This document shows, piece after piece, positions 39,061 through 47,766 of a DNA stretch of 64,000 bases (position 1 is its first letter; each line of letters opens with the position of its first letter). The notes below the pieces were generated by a model that was given only the letters and a program-made list of their open reading frames with translations, had not been told where the DNA came from and ran no database searches. Origin of the DNA: Fidelibacterota bacterium. GTDB lineage: Bacteria; Fidelibacterota; Marinisomatia; Marinisomatales; TCS55. The DNA is taken from the NCBI GenBank assembly GCA_004124385.1, contig SCKN01000002.1, positions 124,001 to 188,000 on the forward strand. Reading direction: 5' to 3'. The position numbers and the translations under genes were made by a program.

Positions 39061-40650
39061 TTATTCTTGATAACCAGATAATTCCCTAGCGGAAGGATCT
39101 AACACGTCTGTCCAGTTAGGCATCCAGAAATGTGGGATTAATTTTTCATTTTTACCAAAATAAGACTCAAATACTTTACGATAATAATAACTCTCTTTTA
39201 AAACCGGTGTACAATGAGTAATCTTTCCGCTTTCTTGTAGGAATTCACTATCACTAATTTTTTTATTAACAAATGATTGAATAATATGATGCCAGGATTT
39301 CTTTTTTGCACTGACACCATCAGAGAAAGCGCACTTCCTTCGCCACAATACTTCTTCCGGTAAAATATTTTGACCATCAAATGCTTTCCGTAATAAATAT
39401 TTTTCCAATCTATTGATACCATCAAATTGTTTTAATTCTGGAGGAATAGACAGATAATATTTCACGAAAGCTTTATCTAAAAAAGGCGTTCGGGCTTCCA
39501 GGCCGTTAGAACTGATACTCCGATCGGAGCGCAAGACATCAAAATAGTAAATTTCTTTTATGAGGCGTTCGCTCTCTATTTGTAAAGCTGACGACGAAGG
39601 CGCATTCTTTAAATAAATATATCCGCAACAGACTTCATCAGCGCCATCGCCATTAAAGATGACCTTGCAATCAGAATTTTCTGAAATGTATTTAGAAATG
39701 AGATAATTGCCCACACTGGCTCTGACGGTGGTTGTATCATACGATTCAATATTGTAAATCACAGTCTCAATTGCATCCAAAAACTCATTTTCAGGCACTT
39801 CAATCTGGTGGTGCTTTGTTTCCAAATGATCTGCAACAGTTTGGGCATATTCAAGATCAATGCTTCCCGGGAGTCCAATGGAAAATGTATTGAGTTTTGG
39901 TCCATCGTAATATTGATTCACCAAAGCGGAAATTAAACTTGAGTCCAATCCGCCGGATAAAAGACACCCAATTTCCCGTTCTGCCATAAGCCGTTTCTTA
40001 ACTGCATTTGTTAACAAGAAATGGATTTTATCACATATATCTTCTTCTGTTTTCTCCTGGATTTGAATTCCATTATATTGGAAATATGAATTAAACTGCT
40101 TTGGGTTTTCAGAATGCCACCAGTTCCCGGGAGGGAAGGGAGAAATTTCCTTGCAATATTTTATTAAAGGCTTTGCTTCTGAAGCTATCATGATTTCATT
40201 ACCATCACTGCCTATAAATCCAGGGCGAACACCCATGGGGTCCCTACCTGCAAAAAGTTGACCCGCCTTTTCATCCAGGATCACAAACATGAATACCCCA
40301 TCCAGTTCTTTGACTGTTTGTTCAATACCAAATTCTTTAAACATGAGTAATATTATTTCACAATCCGAACCTGTTACCAAATTTAAGCTATACTTTTCAG
40401 CCAGATCTTTATAATTATAAATTTCGCCATTACAGATCAAAGTGAGTGAATCATCATCGGGGTGCTTCATGGGTTGGTCGCCCATTTCTGTGGTGCCCAT
40501 AATTGCTAATCGATGGAACGCAAACAATACATCATCCCCAATCATTTCATGGTGTGTATTATCGGGGCCACGATACTCAATTGATTTTATATCGTCTTCA
40601 AGAGTCTCCCATGAATATTTTGTTCCTTTATAAAAATAGATACCGCACAT
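39061..40650 (-). CDS. asnB: Asparagine synthetase (glutamine-hydrolysing)
   Basis: The 529-residue enzyme makes asparagine from aspartate, ATP and glutamine. The N-terminal Ntn amidotransferase domain starts at the catalytic Cys2 (MCGIYFYKG), with EYRGPDN, FHRLAIM and CNGEIYNY. The synthetase domain has the PP-loop LLSGGLDSSLISAL and FNGDGADEVCCGY, plus LEARTPFLDKAF. AAGGAAG precedes the ATG by eight bases. An intrinsic terminator and an Asn-rich leader ORF lie immediately upstream. It ends about 115 bases before the ilv leader, with only an A/T hairpin as possible terminator. Confidence 0.93.
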   Translation of the reverse strand: MCGIYFYKGTKYSWETLEDDIKSIEYRGPDNTHHEMIGDDVLFAFHRLAIMGTTEMGDQPMKHPDDDSLTLICNGEIYNYKDLAEKYSLNLVTGSDCEIILLMFKEFGIEQTVKELDGVFMFVILDEKAGQLFAGRDPMGVRPGFIGSDGNEIMIASEAKPLIKYCKEISPFPPGNWWHSENPKQFNSYFQYNGIQIQEKTEEDICDKIHFLLTNAVKKRLMAEREIGCLLSGGLDSSLISALVNQYYDGPKLNTFSIGLPGSIDLEYAQTVADHLETKHHQIEVPENEFLDAIETVIYNIESYDTTTVRASVGNYLISKYISENSDCKVIFNGDGADEVCCGYIYLKNAPSSSALQIESERLIKEIYYFDVLRSDRSISSNGLEARTPFLDKAFVKYYLSIPPELKQFDGINRLEKYLLRKAFDGQNILPEEVLWRRKCAFSDGVSAKKKSWHHIIQSFVNKKISDSEFLQESGKITHCTPVLKESYYYRKVFESYFGKNEKLIPHFWMPNWTDVLDPSARELSGYQE

Positions 40651-40675
40651 TTTATTGTTCTTCCTTTTTTTATGT

Positions 40676-40708
40676 AAAAAAAAACCCCCAACATATTATT
40701 TTGGGGGT
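40676..40708 (-). terminator. Attenuator terminator before asnB
   Basis: In the minus-strand RNA, ACCCCCAA and TTGGGGGT form an 8-bp stem with a 9-base loop, followed by nine U residues (40676-40684). It ends 25 bases before the asnB ATG. Because it lies inside the asnB leader region rather than after proC, it is likely an attenuator. The 5' arm C-tract can pair with GGGGG at 40746-40750 in the leader ORF. Confidence 0.8.
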
Positions 40709-40732
40709 CTGTTTTAAAGCTTTAGTTAGTGG

Positions 40733-40834
40733 CTATAAAGCTTCTCCCCCGCTCATATTATTATTATTAAACAAAGAGTTAAACTGATTCACTTTGTTGG
40801 TGGGCTTCCGCCAAAAGATATTTTGTAATTCCAT
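40733..40834 (-). CDS. Putative asparagine-sensing leader peptide of asnB (33 aa)
   Basis: An ATG at 40832-40834 opens a 33-codon frame ending TAG at 40733-40735. It contains eight Asn residues at positions 5, 13, 16, 19 and 23-26, the last four as consecutive AAT codons (LFNNNNMSGGEAL). GGG-GGA codons just after the Asn run give the GGGGG that can pair with the terminator's C-tract. The stop region overlaps a hairpin (AAGCTTTA ... TAAAGCTT). This fits ribosome-mediated attenuation of asnB by asparagine supply. No strong ribosome-binding site is seen. Confidence 0.7.
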   Translation of the reverse strand: MELQNIFWRKPTNKVNQFNSLFNNNNMSGGEAL

Positions 40835-40895
40835 GGTTAATCTTATGAATAAATCTAACTGAAATCAATACCCAACATCTACCTTTTACGTTTAT

Positions 40896-41717
40896 TTATG
40901 ATTCATTAATTATTTCATCAATTTTATCAGCTGACCTGACAATCGCTCTAATCATCGCTGAACTGAATCCCTGATGTTCCATTTCATTCAAACCGGAAAT
41001 GGTAATTCCTTTTGGGGTAGTTACTTTATCTATTTCCGATTCTGGATGTAACTCCGAATCAATAGTAAGTGATGCTGCACCGCGGGCTGTTTGAGCTGCC
41101 AGCAGTATCGCTTCATCTGCATGAAATCCGATTTCCGTCCCTCCTTGGGATGCTGCCCGTATTGATCGTAAAAAAAAAGCTAGACCTGATCCGCACAAAG
41201 CTGTGGCGGGAGCCATCAAGCTCTCTTTAACCATTAATGTCTTGCCCAATTGATCAAATACCTTTTTTACAATTTCCAATGATTCATAATCACTATCTAA
41301 TGCTGCGAGACACGTCATGGATTCACAAATTGCCACAGCTGTATTGGGCATAATCCTGACAATTGGAATTTGTTGACCAACTGTATTATGTATAGCATCT
41401 ATGGAAACACCCGTCATAGTGGAAATAATTATATGCTTATCAGAATTTATAACATCTTTAAAAGAATTCAATACTTGTTCAGCATTTTGTGGGCCGACGG
41501 ATATAATAATTAGTTCACTCTCTTGTACTGCAGATGAATTGTTATCAGTTACGCGAAATCCACTTTCTTCGAAAGAAGTTATTTCTGAAAGAGTCCTTCT
41601 AGTTAAGGTAATATCCTCTGGTAAAAATTTACCAGACTTCAATAATCCTTTCGCAATGGCTTGCCCAAGGTTTCCAGCCCCTATAATTGCAATTTTTTTC
41701 ATTTCTTCAGTGTCCAT
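40896..41717 (-). CDS. proC: Pyrroline-5-carboxylate reductase
   Basis: The 273-residue enzyme makes the last step of proline synthesis with NAD(P)H. The Rossmann motif is IAIIGAGNLGQAIAKGLLKS. Other motifs are IISTMTGVSIDAIH, IVRIMPNTAVAICESMTCLA and the C-terminal site LCGSGLAFFLRSIRAASQGG with TTPKGITISGLNEME. The start may be the ATG at 41717 or one five codons later. It diverges from thrA across 197 bases and is separated from asnB by the attenuator region. Confidence 0.92.
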   Translation of the reverse strand: MDTEEMKKIAIIGAGNLGQAIAKGLLKSGKFLPEDITLTRRTLSEITSFEESGFRVTDNNSSAVQESELIIISVGPQNAEQVLNSFKDVINSDKHIIISTMTGVSIDAIHNTVGQQIPIVRIMPNTAVAICESMTCLAALDSDYESLEIVKKVFDQLGKTLMVKESLMAPATALCGSGLAFFLRSIRAASQGGTEIGFHADEAILLAAQTARGAASLTIDSELHPESEIDKVTTPKGITISGLNEMEHQGFSSAMIRAIVRSADKIDEIINES

Positions 41718-41799
41718 TTTTAATCCATTTCAATTTTGATAAAAATTAAGATACAATTTAGCAACACAAACGATAAATATTAAATAAACATCTTACATC

Positions 41800-41829
41800 T
41801 TGACATGGTTTAAAATCACAGCGTAAGCT
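41800..41829 (+). promoter_or_regulatory. Possible promoter for the threonine operon
   Basis: A perfect TTGACA at 41800-41805 is followed 18 bases later by TAAGCT (41824-41829), a weak -10. It lies about 85 bases before thrA. I see no leader peptide in the 197-base gap: short ATG frames there contain no Thr or Ile enrichment. Confidence 0.3.
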
Positions 41830-41914
41830 TTTTGTGAACATACATTACTATTTGATAATTCATGGCAATTTTTGTCTAGAATATTTGATATGAAGGAACA
41901 TCTTAAAAAAATAA

Positions 41915-44317
41915 ATGGATAAGAAAACAAAAATACTAAAATTTGGCGGAACATCCATAAAAACGCCTGAACGAGTAGAACAAGTCATTCGTCTCATACT
42001 ATCCGAACCTCCTACAGGCGTGGTGGTTTCTGCAATTGGTGGAGTTACAGATTTATTAATAGAATTAACTCAAATGGCAGCATCCGGGAAAAAGTATTCA
42101 AATGAACTGAAATCTTTTATGAATTTCCATATTCAATTTCTTCACGGATTAAATATTCAACAAAATTTGAAAAAAGGTGCCGAAGCAATTCAAAATATTG
42201 AAATAGAATTGACCAAAAATTTAAATACTATTGTTAGTGCTCAACGTATTTCCCCAGAATTAAATGATGCTGTATTAAGTGTTGGGGAAAGAATGTCAGC
42301 CAATATTATTGCAACTGCATGTCTCGAAAACGGATTAGACGTAGAATATTTAGATGCCCGAAATGTCATTTTAACCGATAATCATTTTGGAAGTGCTTTT
42401 GTCCATTATCAAACATCTTATGATCGCATTCGCGCAGTATGGGATAAAAAATCCACCACTCGAATTATAACCGGATTTATCGGCTCAACAGAAAACGGTG
42501 AAACAACCACTTTTGGACGGAGTGGTTCAGATTATACAGCTTCAATTTTTGGCGCTGCACTAAATGTAAATGAGATTGAAATTTGGACAGATGTAAATGG
42601 GATTCTTTCAGCAGATCCATCTGTAGTTCCAGAAGCAAAAACAATTTCTCATATCACCTATGAAGAAGCCATGGAATTAGCCCATGCAGGTGCAAAGGTC
42701 ATTTTTCCCCCAACCATGATTCCTGCTCTTTATAAATCAATACCTATTCGAATCAAAAATACGTTTGAGCCGGATAATCCAGGGACTGTCATTACAAAAG
42801 AGCGTCGGGCAGACGGCCATTTTGCTATAGGGATTTCTTCACTTTATAATATAACGCTCATTCGGTTTCAAGGGGCTGGAATGGTGGGTCGTCATGGTGT
42901 AATTGGACGTGTGTTTGATGCGCTGGCACAAAAGAAAATTAATATTATTTTGGTTTCACAAGTATTTAGTGAACATTCAATCTGCTTTGCTATTCAGCCG
43001 GAGGAGGTTGCATTGGCCCAATCACTATTGAATAAGGAGTTTGAGTTTGAACTGGAAAATCATTTCATTGATTCCATAAAAATTGAAGTAAATTTATCCC
43101 TCATTGCTGTGGTGGGTGAAGGTATGCGCCATACACCAGGAATTTCCGGAAAATTATTCAGTGTATTAGGCGATCAAAATGTAAACATTATAGCAATTGC
43201 TCAAGGTTCATCCGAAAGAAACATATCCTTTATAATTAAAAATGAAGAAGTAAAACCAGCCATCCGCGCATTGCATTCTTTTATATTTTCTAATCAAAAA
43301 ATGCAAAATATATTTTTATTGGGGATAGGATTAGTCGGAACTGAATTAATCAATCTTATGAGAAAAAATGATTCATTGAAAGTATGCGGAATTTCAAATA
43401 GTCAAAATATGATTATAGATAATAATGGTTTAAAATTAGACGATGTAAAAAACAATTTAAGTACAGGCGAAAAAGCAGATTTAGATACATTTATTTCCAT
43501 GGCATCCCAAACCCATAAGTCTGTTTTAGTTGATGTAACCTCCTCATCAATTATTGCTGAAAAAACAGCATCCATTATTGAGAAAGGCATTTCCGTTGTT
43601 ACCGCCAGTAAACTAGCCAATTCCATGAATCAGGATTATTATGATTCAATTCGAGAAAATTTAAAAATAAGTGGAGGTCAATTTAAATACGAAACCAATG
43701 TGGGTGCAGGACTCCCCATCATTGAAACATTACAAACTCTCATCAACACGGGAGATAAGATTGAAAAAATAGAAGGGATTATGTCTGGAACATTAAGTTA
43801 TTTATTTAGTCAATTTGATGGATCTGTTCCTTTTAGTGAATTGGTGAAAAATGCCCAAGAAAGTGGGTTTACAGAACCAGATCCAAGAGACGACTTAAAT
43901 GGAATGGACGTAGCACGAAAAATTCTTATTTTAGCTAGAGAAACAGGCACACAATTAGAACTAGAAGATGTGACTGTGGAAAATTTAATTCCATCCGAAA
44001 TGAGCCCTGATTTATCTGTCAATGATTTTTTAACCCAATTCTCCAGATATGATTCAAAATTTATGAATCTTTTTGAATTGGCCAAAAAGGAATCTAAAGT
44101 GTTAAGATATATTGCAAGCTGGGATGGACAAAAAGCCACCGTTAAGCTAAATTCTGTGGGCAGTGATAATCCATTTTATCATCAAAATGGACGTGAAAAT
44201 TTTATTATTTTCACCACAAAAAGATATAAGGATAGCCCTATGGTTATCAAGGGACATGGCGCCGGAGCAGAAGTCACAGCTGCCGGTGTTTTAGGGGATA
44301 TTTTAAAATGTCATTAG
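41915..44317 (+). CDS. thrA: Bifunctional aspartokinase/homoserine dehydrogenase
   Basis: The 800-residue protein catalyses the first and third steps from aspartate to threonine. The kinase domain (about 1-290) starts ILKFGGTSIKTPERVEQVIR and has TTFGRSGSDYTASI and IWTDVNGILSADP. Two ACT domains (about 305-450) should bind the end product. The homoserine dehydrogenase domain (about 455-800) has IFLLGIGLVGTELINLM, YETNVGAGLPIIETLQTL and DPRDDLNGMDVARKILILAR. It overlaps asd by ten bases and heads a four-gene threonine unit. Confidence 0.95.
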   Translation: MDKKTKILKFGGTSIKTPERVEQVIRLILSEPPTGVVVSAIGGVTDLLIELTQMAASGKKYSNELKSFMNFHIQFLHGLNIQQNLKKGAEAIQNIEIELTKNLNTIVSAQRISPELNDAVLSVGERMSANIIATACLENGLDVEYLDARNVILTDNHFGSAFVHYQTSYDRIRAVWDKKSTTRIITGFIGSTENGETTTFGRSGSDYTASIFGAALNVNEIEIWTDVNGILSADPSVVPEAKTISHITYEEAMELAHAGAKVIFPPTMIPALYKSIPIRIKNTFEPDNPGTVITKERRADGHFAIGISSLYNITLIRFQGAGMVGRHGVIGRVFDALAQKKINIILVSQVFSEHSICFAIQPEEVALAQSLLNKEFEFELENHFIDSIKIEVNLSLIAVVGEGMRHTPGISGKLFSVLGDQNVNIIAIAQGSSERNISFIIKNEEVKPAIRALHSFIFSNQKMQNIFLLGIGLVGTELINLMRKNDSLKVCGISNSQNMIIDNNGLKLDDVKNNLSTGEKADLDTFISMASQTHKSVLVDVTSSSIIAEKTASIIEKGISVVTASKLANSMNQDYYDSIRENLKISGGQFKYETNVGAGLPIIETLQTLINTGDKIEKIEGIMSGTLSYLFSQFDGSVPFSELVKNAQESGFTEPDPRDDLNGMDVARKILILARETGTQLELEDVTVENLIPSEMSPDLSVNDFLTQFSRYDSKFMNLFELAKKESKVLRYIASWDGQKATVKLNSVGSDNPFYHQNGRENFIIFTTKRYKDSPMVIKGHGAGAEVTAAGVLGDILKCH

Positions 44318-45408
44318 AAAAAAATATTAAAGTCAGTGTTTTGGGCGCCACCGGAATAGTGGGGCAAAATTGCTTACGATTATTAGAAAATCATCCATGG
44401 TTTCATGTGGTAGATGTGGCCGCATCTTCTCGATCGGCAGGGAAAACATATGCTGATGCGGTGGATGGGAAATGGTATATGGAATCAGATATTCCTGATG
44501 CCGTTTCCGAATTAACCATCAGAAATGTACATGATTTTGAATCAATTCCCGAAGGTGTAACCTGCGTATTTTCTGCTTTAGATTTACCTGAAAAACAAGA
44601 GACCCGGGATTTTGAATTTGGGTATGCGAAAAAAGGATATGGTGTTATTTCAACCAGTTCCGCAAATCGGCAGACGGAAGATGTGCCAATGATTATTCCG
44701 GAAATAAATCCACAGCATTCGGATGTAATACCCATCCAACAAAAAAACCGAAACTTGCCAAAATCAGGGTTCGTTTCTGTAAAGCCAAATTGTTCAATCC
44801 AATCTTATATTGTTGTTTTAGAAGCATTAAAACAAGCAGGGTTTATGGTGGATCGCGTACAAGTGACAACGCTTCAAGCATTGTCAGGTGCCGGCTATAA
44901 AGCATTAACCAACCCAGATTTAAAAGAAAACGTAGTGCCCTATATTGGTGGAGAAGAAGAAAAAACAGAAAAAGAACCCCTAAAAATATTTGGTCAAGTC
45001 ACAGGAGATGGCATTGTTCAATCAACAGAATTGATTGTTAATGCAGTATGTACACGTGTACCAGTTGTGGATGGGCATACAGCCGTTGTGCATATTGGAT
45101 TTTTGGATGAAGTGCCATCATTGGATGAATTAAAATCCATTTTATCTTCATTTACTGCAGAACCACAATCTTTGAGTTTGCCTTCAGCGCCAGAAACGCC
45201 CATCATTGTTTTGAACGAGATAGACCGTCCTCAGCCTAAATTAGATCGAGATACTGAAAATGGAATGGCTGTGACTGTTGGCAGAATTGCTGAAGATACA
45301 TTTTTTGATATTCGTTTTATTGGATTATCTCATAATACAGTTCGTGGTGCATCCGGTGGCGCCATTTTATTGGCTGAATTATTGGTTCAGAAAGGATTTA
45401 TTTCATGA
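44308..45408 (+). CDS. asd: Aspartate-semialdehyde dehydrogenase (archaeal/fungal type)
   Basis: The 366-residue enzyme reduces aspartyl phosphate to the semialdehyde. The NADP motif is VSVLGATGIVGQNCLRLLEN. The catalytic cysteine lies in VSVKPNCSIQSYIVVLEAL. The substrate histidine region is RVPVVDGHTAVVHIGF. The 'PNCSIQ' context and length match the archaeal/fungal branch rather than the E. coli type. It overlaps thrA and thrB (four bases). Confidence 0.92.
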   Translation: MSLEKNIKVSVLGATGIVGQNCLRLLENHPWFHVVDVAASSRSAGKTYADAVDGKWYMESDIPDAVSELTIRNVHDFESIPEGVTCVFSALDLPEKQETRDFEFGYAKKGYGVISTSSANRQTEDVPMIIPEINPQHSDVIPIQQKNRNLPKSGFVSVKPNCSIQSYIVVLEALKQAGFMVDRVQVTTLQALSGAGYKALTNPDLKENVVPYIGGEEEKTEKEPLKIFGQVTGDGIVQSTELIVNAVCTRVPVVDGHTAVVHIGFLDEVPSLDELKSILSSFTAEPQSLSLPSAPETPIIVLNEIDRPQPKLDRDTENGMAVTVGRIAEDTFFDIRFIGLSHNTVRGASGGAILLAELLVQKGFIS

Positions 45409-46337
45409 GTAAATCCATACGAGTAAAGGGAAATGCATCCGTAGCCAATGTCTCCTGTGGATTTGATTGTATCGGTTATGCCATTTCTAATCCGGGTGAC
45501 ATCATAACATTGACCAAAAAGGGGACACCCGGCATAAACATTTCTATGTCAGGCCTTGGATCCGATTCTATTTCATGTGATCCAGAAAATAATACGGGTA
45601 GTAAGGCGATTATATCTTTGCTTGAAGCTTTAAAGAGCGACCAAGGGTTCAATCTCCATATAGAAAAAGGCATTCCACCGGGAAGCGGAATTGGTTCCAG
45701 TTCTGCCAGCGCGGCGGCAGCGGTATTTGGCGCCAATGAACTATTGGACAACCCCTTATCATTAGATGAACTTTTGATTCATGGTATGGCTGGAGAAGAA
45801 GTAGCCTCTGGCGGGATTCATGCAGACAATATTGCACCGGCGCTTTTTGGGGGTATCATTTTAGTCCGGAGTTATGATCCGTTGGATATTTTGAATTTAC
45901 CGGTGCCAGAAAATTTATTCAGCACAGCCGTTTTACCAGAAATGACAATTAATACAAAAGATGCGCGACAGATTCTCCCTAAAGATGTTCCTTTAAGTTC
46001 TGCGGTAGAACAGGCAGGAAATCTCGCAGGATTTACTCTGGGTCTTCATAAATCAGATTTTGATTTGTTGGGGCGTTCCATGGTGGATCATTTCGCAGAA
46101 CCCCATCGAGCCAAGCTCATTCCCGGATATAATAAAGTACGGCAATCCGCTCTAGATGCTGGTGCAATTGGGTGCGGTATTTCAGGGTCGGGGCCATCTG
46201 TTTTTGCTTTATCGGATTCATTGGAAAAAGCAGAACAAATTGGAAATGCTATGGTGAATTCTTTTCAAAATTCAGGGTTAAACAGCAAAGCATATTGCTC
46301 TCCAATTCACAGAAAACCTCCGGAAATATTGGACTAA
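45405..46337 (+). CDS. thrB: Homoserine kinase
   Basis: The 310-residue GHMP kinase phosphorylates homoserine. The ATP loop is GIPPGSGIGSSSASAAAAVF. The N-terminal substrate region is KGNASVANVSCGFDCIGYAI. The C-terminal GHMP motif is GAIGCGISGSGPSVFALSDS. The ATG overlaps the asd stop by four bases. Confidence 0.94.
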   Translation: MSKSIRVKGNASVANVSCGFDCIGYAISNPGDIITLTKKGTPGINISMSGLGSDSISCDPENNTGSKAIISLLEALKSDQGFNLHIEKGIPPGSGIGSSSASAAAAVFGANELLDNPLSLDELLIHGMAGEEVASGGIHADNIAPALFGGIILVRSYDPLDILNLPVPENLFSTAVLPEMTINTKDARQILPKDVPLSSAVEQAGNLAGFTLGLHKSDFDLLGRSMVDHFAEPHRAKLIPGYNKVRQSALDAGAIGCGISGSGPSVFALSDSLEKAEQIGNAMVNSFQNSGLNSKAYCSPIHRKPPEILD

Positions 46338-46340
46338 ACC

Positions 46341-47633
46341 TTGCGCTTTTTTAGCATAAATAATAAAACTGATTCCGTGGGGTTCAAAGATGCACTTTTT
46401 CAAGGATTAGCTCCGGATGGTGGTCTTTATATGCCAGAGACTATCCCTCATTTAGGGACAGACTTTTTTCAATCTGAACTATCCTATCCCGAATTAGCTG
46501 TTGGTATGATTCATCCATTCACAAAAGACGATTTAACGCACGCTCAATTATCGGATATTTGTGAATCTGCTTTTGATTTTCCACTGTCAATTAAAGAATT
46601 AAATGAAAGCGATTCTGTGCTGGAATTATTCCACGGACCTACATTAGCCTTCAAAGATTTCGCAGCTCGGTTTATGGCACGAACCATGTCCCATTTTCTT
46701 GAAAATAAAAATAATGAAATAACCATTTTAGTGGCTACGTCTGGCGATACGGGCAGCGCTGTAGCAAATGGTTTTTTCAATATTGAAGGAATTAATGTAA
46801 TCATTCTTTATCCATCCAATCGCGTCAGCGCACTGCAGGAAAAACAACTCACCACTTTGGGCGAAAATATTATTGCTTTGGAAATTGATGGCTCCTTTGA
46901 TGATTGCCAGCGAATGGTTAAAGCTGCTTTTCAAGACGATGATTTGCAAAACCGCTACTCTTTAAGTTCAGCCAATTCCATTAATGTGGCGCGGCTTCTC
47001 CCCCAGTCTGTTTATTATGCCTGGGCATGGAAACAAAATCATGAAACTGGGCCAATAATTTTTAGTGTCCCCAGTGGGAATTTCGGAAATATTACTGGTG
47101 GACTATTAGCAAATCGAATGGGCATCCCAATGGAGAAAATCATAGCATCCACCAACTCAAATGATGTGTTCCCAAATTATTTAAAAACAGGAAATGTAGA
47201 AAAACGAGATGCGATTCATACAATATCCAATGCTATGGATGTAGGTGTTCCCAGTAATTTAGATCGAATTCAAAACCTATTTCATCAGGATGTAAACCAA
47301 GTAAAGACGGAAATTTCCAGTTGGAGTTTTTCAGATAAAGAGACTAAAGACTGTATTCGACATATCCAAAATGAGTTTGATTATTTGATTGACCCACATA
47401 CGGCAGTTGGTGTTTTGGGATTAAATGAATATAGAGAAAAAACAAATTCTAATTCAAAGGGTGTTGTTTTATCTACGGCGCATCCGGGTAAATTTTCAGA
47501 TGTAATTGAACCCATCATTGGGAAAAAGATAACACTACCAGAATCATTACAAATAGCCATGAAAAAAGACAAAAATTCCATTAAAATGTCCAAGCAATTT
47601 TCTGACCTAAAGGAATATTTGATCGCAGCCTGA
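46341..47633 (+). CDS. thrC: Threonine synthase
   Basis: The 430-residue PLP enzyme converts phosphohomoserine to threonine. The PLP lysine is in HGPTLAFKDFAARFMARTM, and the phosphate loop is VATSGDTGSAVANGF. The C-terminal half has VPSGNFGNITGGLLANRMGI. The start is TTG at 46341, three bases after thrB. GGA lies about seven bases before it, and the sequence RFFSINNKTDSVGFKDAL is the usual N-terminus. Confidence 0.94.
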   Translation: MRFFSINNKTDSVGFKDALFQGLAPDGGLYMPETIPHLGTDFFQSELSYPELAVGMIHPFTKDDLTHAQLSDICESAFDFPLSIKELNESDSVLELFHGPTLAFKDFAARFMARTMSHFLENKNNEITILVATSGDTGSAVANGFFNIEGINVIILYPSNRVSALQEKQLTTLGENIIALEIDGSFDDCQRMVKAAFQDDDLQNRYSLSSANSINVARLLPQSVYYAWAWKQNHETGPIIFSVPSGNFGNITGGLLANRMGIPMEKIIASTNSNDVFPNYLKTGNVEKRDAIHTISNAMDVGVPSNLDRIQNLFHQDVNQVKTEISSWSFSDKETKDCIRHIQNEFDYLIDPHTAVGVLGLNEYREKTNSNSKGVVLSTAHPGKFSDVIEPIIGKKITLPESLQIAMKKDKNSIKMSKQFSDLKEYLIAA

Positions 47634-47655
47634 TTGTAAACATGGAAAATGTATA

Positions 47656-47745
47656 AACGCAAAGGTGCCAAGACGCAGAGAAATGCCGAACAAAGAAGTA
47701 AGTATGAAAAGCTTACAGGAATTAAACACTTTGCATCTCTGCGTT
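47656..47745. repeat. CGCAGAG-type dispersed inverted element, copy 2
   Basis: The gap between thrC and metB holds aacgcaaaggtgccaagacg followed by cagagaaa, and at 47727-47745 the opposing cactttgcatctctgcgtt. The complementary cores are ACGCAGAG and CTCTGCGT. It resembles the element at 26521-26590 and may act as a terminator or be a remnant of a small dispersed repeat. Confidence 0.45.
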
Positions 47746-47766
47746 AAAAACAATTAAGGAGTTAGT

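Noticed and set aside
41718-41914. A threonine-operon leader peptide before thrA
   Set aside because: The short ATG frames in the gap (such as ATG GCA ATT TTT GTC TAG) have no Thr/Ile enrichment and no terminator follows.
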